A stretch of 6,376 nt of DNA from Verrucomicrobiales bacterium. Its GTDB lineage: Bacteria; Verrucomicrobiota; Verrucomicrobiia; Limisphaerales; SXQI01. Each line of letters begins with the position of its first letter. Position 1 is the first letter of the stretch. A model generated the notes under the pieces. It was given only the letters and a program-made list of their open reading frames with translations, was not told the DNA's origin and made no database searches. The DNA lies in NCBI GenBank assembly GCA_005793025.1, contig SXQI01000211.1, positions 1 to 6,376 on the forward strand. The letters run 5' to 3'. Shown in pieces: positions 1 through 6,376 of this stretch. The translations under genes were made by a program, and so were the position numbers.

Positions 1-506
1 CGGGTCTGGGGGAGGGAATACAAATAAAGGCCTATGAACGCAGCGAGAACTGTTTGAACTATCAATTTTACGGCTGACGTCGCTCCTGCATTGTTCTGCT
101 TCGTAATCTTTGCGTAATCATCGTAAAAACCTAGCCCGGCGAGGACGATCAACGAGAGCAAGGTCAGAATCACCATTTCGTTGAACTGAGTCCAGAGAAG
201 GGCCGAGATATCCATCGAGAGGACGATGAGCACGCCTCCCATGGTAGGAATCCCTTTTTTGCTGAGTAGTCGCCCTTTCAGATCGCCGCCCTCCTCGGCT
301 TTGTCTAGATAATGCTGGCCAAACTTGAGTTCTTTCAGCATCCGGATCACCCGAGGACCTAGGAGCCAACTCACAAGCAAGGCGGTGATCGCTGCAGCAC
401 CGGCACGAAACGTGATGTAACGGAACACTCGCAACGGTGAAAGAGCGTCCTCCCATCCAGTGGTTTTTGCCCAGTCGAGTAGGTAGATTGAAAGATAGTA
501 AAGCAT
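1..506 (-). CDS. mraY: Phospho-N-acetylmuramoyl-pentapeptide transferase MraY, N-terminal part (3' end outside window)
   Basis: MraY is the integral membrane enzyme that transfers phospho-MurNAc-pentapeptide from UDP to undecaprenyl phosphate, making lipid I on the cytoplasmic face. From the ATG at 504-506 there are 168 complete codons before the window edge, about half of the usual 350-370 residue protein. The visible part shows hydrophobic segments at about residues 36-50, 91-106, 111-127 and 146-163. The family signature KKGIPTMGG lies at residues 83-91 (usually K-x-G-T-P-T-M-G-G), and the catalytic aspartate pair is in GFYDDYAKI at 126-134 (D129, D130). The later Asp and the His-rich loop lie outside the window. 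The start is chosen because the sequence from MLYYL runs straight into the family pattern. The gene begins 12 bases after the murF stop with no Shine-Dalgarno sequence, which suggests translational coupling. The identity is firm; the 5' end is well supported. Confidence 0.97.
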   Translation of the reverse strand, partial: MLYYLSIYLLDWAKTTGWEDALSPLRVFRYITFRAGAAAITALLVSWLLGPRVIRMLKELKFGQHYLDKAEEGGDLKGRLLSKKGIPTMGGVLIVLSMDISALLWTQFNEMVILTLLSLIVLAGLGFYDDYAKITKQNNAGATSAVKLIVQTVLAAFIGLYLYSLPQT

Positions 507-518
507 GGCGCGCGCTTG

Positions 519-1952
519 CTAGGTCGATCCGGTCGTTGCCAGTTGCGGGCGAGTTAAATCATGTGGGGTGCTGCTGTGATCAAAGAGAGCCTGAACAACT
601 CTTTCCAATCGGGCTGAGCGAGAGGCCTTGAATAAAATCACATCACCAGCCCGTAGCAGCGGGCGGATTTTAGCAGAAACTTGGTCAATTTCATCTACTT
701 GTAAAACGTTTGTCAGACCCGAAGCCCGGGCTGCTCGGCTGATCATCAGCCCGGGTGCTCCAATCGTCAATAAAGTGTCCACAGAAGTTTCTGCTGCAAA
801 TCGGCCCACCTCTTCGTGAGCCGTTTTGCTTGAGTCCCCGAGTTCACACATTTCCCCTAGCACTGCTATTCGGCGGCCAAGGCAGGGGTAATCACGTAAT
901 GTCTCCAATGCCGCGATCATCGAATCTGCATTCGCATTGTAGGCGTCGTTCAAGACGGTCCAGCCATTCGCTTGCTTGATCTCGAGGCGCATTTTAGCTC
1001 CTGAGCTTTCGGCTAAGCCACGCCGCATGGCAGCGCGGCTCAGTCCGAGTTCCCTCCCGACTCCGAGAGCTAGGGCCGCATTGAGTGCCTGATGGCGGCC
1101 GATAAGATTGGTTTGATATTCTCCGTCGTATTCGGGCTCTGGGCTTTCAACGGAGAACGCCGTTCCTTGATGCATTTGCCTGAGGTGGGTCACTCGCCAA
1201 TCGTTGCCCTCCCCAAAACCAACTTTCACGATTCGCGCTTGGGTTCGGCTCGAGATTTCTGAGAGAAAAGGAATATCTCCGTTGATGAAAAGCACGCCAT
1301 CCTTTGGCAGCACCGCAGCGATTGCCCCTTCCTCGCAGGCCACGGCCTCGATGTTCTTAAAAAACTCAAGATGTTCCCGTCCGATGGAAGTCAGTATTCC
1401 ATATTTTGGTCGGATCATCCCGAGTAGAGGTGATAGTTCGCCGGGGTGATTCGTGCCTACTTCTAGGACGGCGGCTTGGTGACGCTCATCCAGTTGAAGT
1501 AATGTGGCTGGAACTCCCACGTCATTGTTGAAGCTGCCTTCGCTTGCCAGCGTAATTCGTTCAGTTCCGAGCACTCCCGCTATCAAGGATTTGGTGGAAG
1601 TTTTGCCGTTGGATCCTGCCACGGCGATGATCGGAAGGGAGAACCTGTTTCGATAGGCACCTGCCAACGCTCCATACGCTCGGCGGACATTAGGAACCTG
1701 AACACAAACAAGCCCCTTCGGGTATTTCGAGGATTTTCCGGCATCGACTAGAGCGGCTGTGGCACCGCGTGATAGGACCTCTGGGAGGAAATCATGGCTA
1801 TCAAAATTTGCCCCTTCGAGGGCTACAAATAGATCCCCGGCTTGGACAGTGCGGGAATCACTCCAGACACGTTGAATGCAGCATTCTTGGGTTTCCGGTG
1901 CTAGAAACCCTGAGCAACTTTTGACAATGAATTGGAGGGTCAAAGGTAGCAT
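519..1952 (-). CDS. murF: UDP-N-acetylmuramoyl-tripeptide--D-alanyl-D-alanine ligase MurF
   Basis: MurF is the cytoplasmic ATP-dependent ligase that adds D-Ala-D-Ala to UDP-MurNAc-tripeptide, the last soluble precursor step before MraY. The 477-residue length is normal. In order: the UDP-binding N-terminal domain with SDSRTV (31-36) and LFVAL (41-45); the intact P-loop AGSNGKTST (112-120); FNNDVGVP (141-148); EVGTNHPGE (164-172); SIGREHLE (189-196); LIGRH (283-287); the C-terminal domain with MRLE (321-324), NDAYNANADSM (335-345), LGEMCELG (365-372) and FKASRSARLE (441-450). These match a working MurF. One oddity is the segment after HLE: it reads VACEEGAI (204-211), with Glu near the position where Mur ligases usually have a lysine that becomes carbamylated. 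The ATG overlaps the murE stop by one base (TGATG at 1954-1950), with no clear Shine-Dalgarno sequence, so translation probably depends on reinitiation after murE. Identity is near certain. Confidence 0.97.
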   Translation of the reverse strand: MLPLTLQFIVKSCSGFLAPETQECCIQRVWSDSRTVQAGDLFVALEGANFDSHDFLPEVLSRGATAALVDAGKSSKYPKGLVCVQVPNVRRAYGALAGAYRNRFSLPIIAVAGSNGKTSTKSLIAGVLGTERITLASEGSFNNDVGVPATLLQLDERHQAAVLEVGTNHPGELSPLLGMIRPKYGILTSIGREHLEFFKNIEAVACEEGAIAAVLPKDGVLFINGDIPFLSEISSRTQARIVKVGFGEGNDWRVTHLRQMHQGTAFSVESPEPEYDGEYQTNLIGRHQALNAALALGVGRELGLSRAAMRRGLAESSGAKMRLEIKQANGWTVLNDAYNANADSMIAALETLRDYPCLGRRIAVLGEMCELGDSSKTAHEEVGRFAAETSVDTLLTIGAPGLMISRAARASGLTNVLQVDEIDQVSAKIRPLLRAGDVILFKASRSARLERVVQALFDHSSTPHDLTRPQLATTGST

Positions 1953-3481
1953 CAGTTTTGTTCGACTCGATAAAACGACGGTGTTTCTGTTCGGCGTATT
2001 GATGGTTGAGTCATCAGAGCCGTGGTTGAGATCCTGATGCGTTGCACCGATTCACGGGCTTGTTCTAGGTCATCGAACGGAGCAATGGTGCCCGCGATTT
2101 CTTGGGATGCTGCAGGGCCTTTTCCAGCGATCAAAACAATGTCCCTCGGTTGGGCCATCTTTATCGCAGACAAGATAGCGGCTTCTCTGTTCAGTTCGAT
2201 CCTTGCCCCATCGTTGCGGCGAGTTGCGTAACCTCGCAATACCTGCATTGCCAAAGCGTGTGGAGATTGGTAGCGGGGATTGTCAGATGTGATGAAGCTA
2301 ATATCAGATGCCTCAGCGGTGACTCGTCCCATTACCTCGCAGTGCTCCGGAGTGCTGCCACCCGCACATCCCAACACCGTAATCAGCCGATGGGGTCCTA
2401 GTTCGCGAAGTGTTGCTAACACCCGACGCAAATCGGATGGGGTCTTGGCTCCGTCCACGAAAATGGACCATCCAGCGGCCCGACGCAACGGTTGTAACAT
2501 GCCGGGAGCGTTCAATCGTCCGATTACCCGCATGCACTCTTCGCTTGTTGCACCCAACGCTTCCGCGCCAGCGATCGCGGCCAGTGCGTCTTGCACACTA
2601 TGACGACCCACCAGTTGAGTAGGGCAGGGATACTGTTTGCCACCTGTCCGGACTTGGAATCGTGTACCGTCTCGAAGTAATTCGAGATTCAACGCGCGCA
2701 CTTGAGCGCGTTCCGACAGGCCATAAGTGCGCTGAACAAATAGTTGCTCTCCGCTTCGGAGGTGACGTCCAAACGCATCGTCCAGACCAAGCACCGTGGG
2801 CAACAAAGTTTTGCGACCCGAGCGAACCAAACGTTCGACAAACCGATTCGCATTGAGTTCATGGGTGTGGTCGTAACCTTGGGCGACCACCATGAGGTCG
2901 AAACCTAACTCGCCCGCCCGCTGAGGTCCGATAGAGTCGGGTTCGATTTCGATGACGCATGATCTCATCCCTGCCCGCACTGCATCAGCTAGTAACTGTT
3001 GGTAATCGAGCGACTCCGCTTGTGGGGTGAGCCCAGGGAGTAACCGTGAGCCAATCTCACATCGAGTCGAACTAATCAAACCTGTAGGGCCTCCGGTCTG
3101 TTCGAGAATTTGTTTCAACAGAAACGCCACGCCTGCTCGGGTATTCCCCCCAGTGACCCCAATAATTTGAAGCTTCCGCTGGGGATGCTGATGAATACGA
3201 GCACTCAGTTGGGCGAGGGTGTGTCGCGAGTGTCGGACCTGAATCTTTGCAGCTCGCTGGCGGATCATTCCGTTTCGTTCACAGACGATCCCGATGGCTC
3301 CACGCTCGATGGCTTGCTCGATATATTCATGGCCATCGTTGTTTGAACCCGGGAGGGCACAATAGACCATTCCGGGGTTGACCCGTCGGACATCGTAGGT
3401 CAGTCCTGCCACGGGCCGATTCAGGTTCCCGTCCAAAACCATGATGTCTAAACCTCTCAAGAGGTCGTTGAGAAGCATCAT
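1952..3481 (-). CDS. murE: MurE-like Mur ligase homologue with degenerate catalytic motifs (probable pseudoenzyme)
   Basis: Position between ftsI and murF, length (509 residues) and overall fold pattern identify a MurE homologue; MurE normally adds the third stem-peptide residue to UDP-MurNAc-L-Ala-D-Glu using ATP. The UDP-binding N-terminal domain is recognisable (PGMVYCALPG at 36-45, DGHEYIEQA at 49-57). The central domain begins with IIGVTGGNTRAG (106-117), where the family has GVTGTNGKTT: the P-loop Lys and following Thr are absent. EVSSHAL is replaced by EIEPDSI (178-184), and TTPE by PQAE (153-156). No Lys sits at the usual spacing after DH (204-205). The C-terminal domain has VDGAKTP (342-348) for VDYAHTP and GKGPAA (453-458) for GKGHET, but keeps TSDNPR (398-403), the DAP-recognition signature. 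A polar tail follows from about residue 475. The frame is uninterrupted, so this is not an ordinary decayed pseudogene. Two tandem ATGs (3481, 3478) could start it. Homology is firm; ligase activity is doubtful. Confidence 0.9.
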   Translation of the reverse strand: MMLLNDLLRGLDIMVLDGNLNRPVAGLTYDVRRVNPGMVYCALPGSNNDGHEYIEQAIERGAIGIVCERNGMIRQRAAKIQVRHSRHTLAQLSARIHQHPQRKLQIIGVTGGNTRAGVAFLLKQILEQTGGPTGLISSTRCEIGSRLLPGLTPQAESLDYQQLLADAVRAGMRSCVIEIEPDSIGPQRAGELGFDLMVVAQGYDHTHELNANRFVERLVRSGRKTLLPTVLGLDDAFGRHLRSGEQLFVQRTYGLSERAQVRALNLELLRDGTRFQVRTGGKQYPCPTQLVGRHSVQDALAAIAGAEALGATSEECMRVIGRLNAPGMLQPLRRAAGWSIFVDGAKTPSDLRRVLATLRELGPHRLITVLGCAGGSTPEHCEVMGRVTAEASDISFITSDNPRYQSPHALAMQVLRGYATRRNDGARIELNREAAILSAIKMAQPRDIVLIAGKGPAASQEIAGTIAPFDDLEQARESVQRIRISTTALMTQPSIRRTETPSFYRVEQN

Positions 3482-5346
3482 CGGACCCTCCCCTTGGCGA
3501 CGAGTTTTTCGTGAGGCTGGATCTCGGGAGGAATCGCTAAATAATTTGCAGTCCGTTCCGCTATTCTGCGGAAAATTGGAGCGGTGACATCGCCACCGTA
3601 GTAACCGTTTTTTGGCTCGTCAGCCATCACCAGAATACACAGCTCGGCGTTGTCTGCCGGGAAGAATCCCACGAATGAGGTGTAGTATTTCCCGGGCACA
3701 TATTGGTTATTGATCGCTTTCTGGGCGGTTCCGGTTTTCCCTGCCACCGTGTAGAACGGCATGCGGGCTTTAATCGCCGTGCCGTTGGTGCTGACAACTT
3801 TCTTCAACGCTTGCACCATCATTTTAGCGGCTTCAGGACTGATCACCTGCCGAACGGGTTCCGGTTGGTATTTCACAACGATCCGACCACTCTCATCGGA
3901 GAGGTGGTCCAATAGCCGAGGCTTCATCAGCACGCCTTGATTCGCGATCGCGCTCATCGTCATCGTGATTTGCAGTGGGGTGACGGCGATTTCGTGCCCC
4001 ATCGGGATGCGGCTGATCGACAATTTGTTCCAGCGGGAGATTGGATGAACGATCCCGACTTCCTCCATCGGCAGTTCGATCCCGGTTTTTCGACCCATGC
4101 CGTAATCCTTAATATACCGGCTCAGAGTGGGTGCTCCGATTCGTTGGGCGACCTTGAAAGCACCAATGTTAGAAGATTTTGCGATCACTTCCTCGACCGA
4201 TATCTTGCCGTGGCTGCCATGATCGTGGAGCCAACGACCGGCAAAAAACGTTTTCCCAAAATCACACTCAATCGGGTCGTTGAGATCCACGGCGTGTTCG
4301 TTTAACGCTCCCGAAACCACCACGATCTTAAAAGTCGATCCTGGTTCATAAACTTGGCCGATCACTCGATTGAGTCGATCCTGTTCACTGCTTTTGGTTA
4401 GATCATTCGGGTCAAACGTAGGAAGGTTCGCGAGTGCTAGGACTTCCCCCGTTTTAGGGCGTACCACCACAGCACAGAATCCAAGGGCTCTGTGTTTAAG
4501 CATCCCTTCAGCGAGTTCGGTTTCGACGATATGTTGAACGCCTGCATCCAATGCCAAGGTCGCGGTGAGTCCCGCTTTGGGTTCCACGTCTTGTTCACGG
4601 AATGCGACTAATTCTTCTGCAGACCTGTTCCGTTCAGTTTTACGCCAACCGTAAACACCTGTTAGACCGAGATTGAGGTAGCTCTCGAGGCCCGATTTGC
4701 CGGTAGTGCCTGTTACGACGCCGTGAGGGGTTTGGTTGGTGCCTGTCCCGACATAGCCTAAGACATGTGCGGCAAGGGTGCCGTTGGGATAGACCCTCTC
4801 CTGATCTGGCTCGGCTTGTAGGGAGCGTTTTCGGACGTTGTTGAAGTATACCTGTTTCCGTTTGGGGAGTTTTCGCTCGTCGGAGCTGAAAACAAGGTTC
4901 GTCATGGCCTGCTGCAAACGTTTCCAAGTGGGTTCATCCACCTTGTGTTTGAGCATGACGTATTGATCGAAAACCGGGGTGCCATTTGCGGTTTGGCGAA
5001 TCTGACGGAGGGTCAGCTTTTTTGCTAATTCGTCGACGGGTAATTGAAGAATAGGGGCGATGGTTTGGGCGATAGCTAAGTGGTTCGTGTCGATCACGGT
5101 GGGATCGGCGGAGATGTTGTACACTGTCCTGCTTGTCGCGAGCAGGTTCCCCCGTATATCGCGCATGTCGCCACGACGTGGCCCACGCAGAATCCGCCGC
5201 TCGGTATTGTTGGTCGCGGCTTTTCGCAATTCGTCGTGACGAAACACTTGGAGATCTACCAACCGACCCACCAAAACGAGGAACAACAAGGCCAGCATGA
5301 TGGCGATGGCCATCAACCGACCTATTCTTCGTTCAACCTTTTTCAT
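3478..5346 (-). CDS. ftsI: Class B penicillin-binding protein FtsI (PBP3), septal peptidoglycan transpeptidase
   Basis: FtsI is the membrane-anchored D,D-transpeptidase that cross-links septal peptidoglycan with FtsW and the FtsQLB complex. The 622 residues show a short basic cytoplasmic N-terminus, one membrane segment (about 10-28), then the class B dimerisation domain with RGDMRDIRGNLLA (58-70). The transpeptidase domain follows with all three active-site motifs: STFK with catalytic S337 and K340, SSN at 391-393, and KTGT at 537-540 within VAGKTGTAQ. The GGDVTAPIFRRIA segment (584-596) is the usual end of the domain. No PASTA repeats follow; the protein ends in a short basic tail. The ATG at 5346 is chosen because it gives a complete membrane anchor and lies 13 bases after the ftsL-like stop. 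There is no good Shine-Dalgarno sequence before it. The TGA stop overlaps the murE start. A SpoVD-like sporulation PBP is unlikely given the context and lack of PASTA. Confidence 0.96.
   Translation of the reverse strand: MKKVERRIGRLMAIAIMLALLFLVLVGRLVDLQVFRHDELRKAATNNTERRILRGPRRGDMRDIRGNLLATSRTVYNISADPTVIDTNHLAIAQTIAPILQLPVDELAKKLTLRQIRQTANGTPVFDQYVMLKHKVDEPTWKRLQQAMTNLVFSSDERKLPKRKQVYFNNVRKRSLQAEPDQERVYPNGTLAAHVLGYVGTGTNQTPHGVVTGTTGKSGLESYLNLGLTGVYGWRKTERNRSAEELVAFREQDVEPKAGLTATLALDAGVQHIVETELAEGMLKHRALGFCAVVVRPKTGEVLALANLPTFDPNDLTKSSEQDRLNRVIGQVYEPGSTFKIVVVSGALNEHAVDLNDPIECDFGKTFFAGRWLHDHGSHGKISVEEVIAKSSNIGAFKVAQRIGAPTLSRYIKDYGMGRKTGIELPMEEVGIVHPISRWNKLSISRIPMGHEIAVTPLQITMTMSAIANQGVLMKPRLLDHLSDESGRIVVKYQPEPVRQVISPEAAKMMVQALKKVVSTNGTAIKARMPFYTVAGKTGTAQKAINNQYVPGKYYTSFVGFFPADNAELCILVMADEPKNGYYGGDVTAPIFRRIAERTANYLAIPPEIQPHEKLVAKGRVR
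3486..3494 (-). promoter_or_regulatory. Ribosome binding site of the murE homologue, inside the ftsI 3' end
   Basis: On the minus strand the last ftsI codons contain AGGGGAGGG, a strong Shine-Dalgarno match. Its GGAGG core (3491-3487) is 5 bases before the ATG at 3481 and 8 bases before the ATG at 3478. The spacing favours the second ATG, which would give a protein one residue shorter, starting at MLLN. The ftsI stop TGA (3480-3478) lies within the ATGATG string, so either start couples murE to ftsI. It is the only clear Shine-Dalgarno sequence among the five gene starts visible here. Confidence 0.7.
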
Positions 5347-5359
5347 GGGTAGCTATGGC

Positions 5360-5725
5360 TCACTTTTTGGCAGAGAACATCTGGGGTTCGGGGGAGATTT
5401 CAGGGGGTGCCCCATCGGGGAGGCGGATGATTTGATCAGGGGTCGGCTGGCTTAAGCCAAGGTTCATTCGGCGCAATTGAGCCTCCAACTCACGAGAAGT
5501 GCTCAGTCGTGCCTCTTCTCTCAGGAGGGCATCCTCTCGGTGTTTCAGTTCGTCGATTCGGATCTCTAAACGTTTAGTTTTTTTTCCGAGTTGAACGATT
5601 TGCTCCTTCTGCCAGACGTAACCTACACCCGCACAAGTAATGAGGGTGCAGACGATGAGCACCAACACGACATCCAATCCATGGGTGTGGCCTCCTTGAA
5701 ACCGTTGTCGTTTAGTTTTTGCCAT
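5360..5725 (-). CDS. ftsL: FtsL-like small bitopic cell-division protein
   Basis: FtsL is a small single-pass membrane protein that forms a coiled-coil complex with FtsB and FtsQ and activates FtsW-FtsI at the septum. FtsL proteins are poorly conserved in sequence, so the call rests on layout and place. The 121 residues show a basic cytoplasmic N-terminus (MAKTKRQR), one hydrophobic segment (about 18-37), then a highly charged helical stretch (about 39-88) with heptad-like leucines and isoleucines, typical of a coiled coil. The tail from about 92 is rich in proline and ends in basic residues. It lies exactly where ftsL sits in dcw clusters, between rsmH and ftsI, starting 7 bases after the rsmH stop and ending 13 bases before ftsI. 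No Shine-Dalgarno sequence precedes the ATG. The alternative is an FtsB/DivIC-type protein; general layout cannot separate them. Confidence 0.8.
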   Translation of the reverse strand: MAKTKRQRFQGGHTHGLDVVLVLIVCTLITCAGVGYVWQKEQIVQLGKKTKRLEIRIDELKHREDALLREEARLSTSRELEAQLRRMNLGLSQPTPDQIIRLPDGAPPEISPEPQMFSAKK

Positions 5726-5732
5726 GGTTTGT

Positions 5733-6376
5733 TTATTGGAGTTTTTCTAAGACCCGGAGCTGGGCACTGCGGGATCGAGGGTTCAGATTAAGTTCATCCT
5801 CGGAGGGTTTGATGGCCTTGCGTTGGATCCATCGGGCCTCTGTAGGCTTTGGGAGTCGCAGTTCGGGAATATCTACTTCTCCGGGGGTGATGTAATCGCG
5901 TTCCAATCGTTGACCAAAATTCTTAACCGCACGGTCTTCAAGGGAATGGAACGTAATCACCGCGAGCCGCCCCCCACGCTTTAGTAGCCCCCAAACTCCT
6001 GCGAGTCCGGCGTGGAGAGAGCCGAGTTCATCGTTCACTTCCATCCTCAACGCTTGGAACACTTGGGTCGCGGGATGGGTTTTGGCCCCTCGGCGAGGTT
6101 TTGCTCGCTCGACAACCGTTGCAAGGGCAGCTGTGTTTTGTATCCGTCCGCCGGCCCGAGTTTCAACAATGGCCTTGGCGATCCGCCGTGATTCTCGTTC
6201 TCCACCGTATTCCCAAAAGAGGCGGGCAAGCTTGGGTTCCTCCCACGTGTTGATGAGATCCGCCGCAGTTTGTTTCTGACGTTGATCCATTCTCATGTCC
6301 AAGGGGCCATCCTGCTGAAAGCTGAAGCCCCGGTCGGCATGGTCGAGTTGCGGTGAACTGGTTCCGAGATCGAGCA
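5733..6376 (-). CDS. rsmH: 16S rRNA (cytosine(1402)-N4)-methyltransferase RsmH (MraW), C-terminal part (5' end outside window)
   Basis: RsmH uses S-adenosylmethionine to methylate N4 of C1402 in 16S rRNA, and is a usual early gene of dcw clusters. The frame stays open to the window edge, giving 213 visible residues of a family of about 300, so roughly the first 100 residues with the main SAM-binding loop are outside. The visible part opens with LDLGTSSPQLD, then RGFSFQQDGPLDMRMD, both hallmarks of the family. Further on are HPATQVFQALRMEVNDEL, GGRLAVITFHSLEDR, and the C-terminal NPRSRSAQLRVLEK. A TTG at 6302 falls inside the conserved GPLDMRMD motif and is not the real start. The TAA stop at 5735-5733 is followed 7 bases later by the ftsL-like gene. 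The identity is certain, and nothing visible suggests loss of function. Confidence 0.97.
   Translation of the reverse strand, partial: LDLGTSSPQLDHADRGFSFQQDGPLDMRMDQRQKQTAADLINTWEEPKLARLFWEYGGERESRRIAKAIVETRAGGRIQNTAALATVVERAKPRRGAKTHPATQVFQALRMEVNDELGSLHAGLAGVWGLLKRGGRLAVITFHSLEDRAVKNFGQRLERDYITPGEVDIPELRLPKPTEARWIQRKAIKPSEDELNLNPRSRSAQLRVLEKLQ

Noticed and set aside
118..456. Minus-strand open frame of 112 codons inside mraY
   Set aside because: It lies in a different frame of the same strand as mraY, which is unmistakable here (PTMGG, DDYAK). Its product is Arg/Ser-rich without recognisable features.
507..518. A possible terminator or promoter in the GC-rich bases between murF and mraY
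   Set aside because: The 12-base gap (containing GCGCGCGC) is too short for a stem plus U-tract, and no promoter elements are recognisable; the alternating GC is likely incidental.
3130..3165. A frameshift or base-call error hiding a normal MurE P-loop at the run of six C (3146-3151 region)
   Set aside because: Reading through the run with one base more or fewer gives no GKT-like sequence in either frame, and the conserved sequence continues in the same frame on both sides.
3937..4305. Plus-strand open frame of 122 codons opposite ftsI
   Set aside because: It is antisense to the well conserved transpeptidase domain, its product has a composition typical of a shadow frame (rich in Asp, His, Arg), and no start signal or family pattern is visible.
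5733..6302. A shorter rsmH starting at the TTG at 6302
   Set aside because: The conserved LDLGTSSPQLD and RGFSF motifs continue upstream in frame to the window edge, so the gene is cut by the window and the TTG is an internal Leu codon.

Overview
The window is a contiguous stretch of a dcw (division and cell wall) cluster, read entirely from the minus strand. In transcription order it holds the 3' part of rsmH (mraW), a small FtsL-like gene, ftsI (class B penicillin-binding protein), a murE homologue, murF, and the 5' part of mraY. Both ends are cut by the window edge. No gene, RNA gene, mobile element, CRISPR array or terminator was found on the plus strand. The longest non-coding gap is 13 bases, so there is no intergenic region worth describing.

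The set points to a bacterium with a division-linked peptidoglycan pathway, probably a diderm using meso-diaminopimelate, because the murE homologue keeps the DNPR signature of DAP-adding enzymes. The gene order and the style of the RsmH and MraY sequences recall Verrucomicrobiota or a relative. This is recognition from memory rather than a search, and I hold it at low to moderate confidence.

The genes fit one operon. RsmH methylates 16S rRNA. FtsL and FtsI belong to the septal synthesis complex. MurE and MurF normally add the third residue and the D-Ala-D-Ala dipeptide to the UDP-MurNAc peptide precursor. MraY then transfers the product to the lipid carrier. Spacing is very tight: 7 bases between rsmH and ftsL, 13 between ftsL and ftsI, overlapping start and stop codons at ftsI/murE and murE/murF, and 12 bases between murF and mraY. 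Only murE has a clear Shine-Dalgarno sequence.

The most striking point is the murE homologue. It is a full-length, uninterrupted 509-codon frame with a recognisable Mur ligase fold, yet nearly every catalytic motif is replaced: the ATP-binding P-loop, the Mg/substrate motif after it, the expected carbamylated-lysine position, and the VDYAHTP and GKGHE motifs of the C-terminal domain. The adjacent MurF keeps its P-loop and substrate motifs. This looks like a MurE pseudoenzyme kept in the operon, or a MurE with very divergent chemistry. MurF itself has a Glu where a carbamylated Lys is usually expected, a milder oddity.
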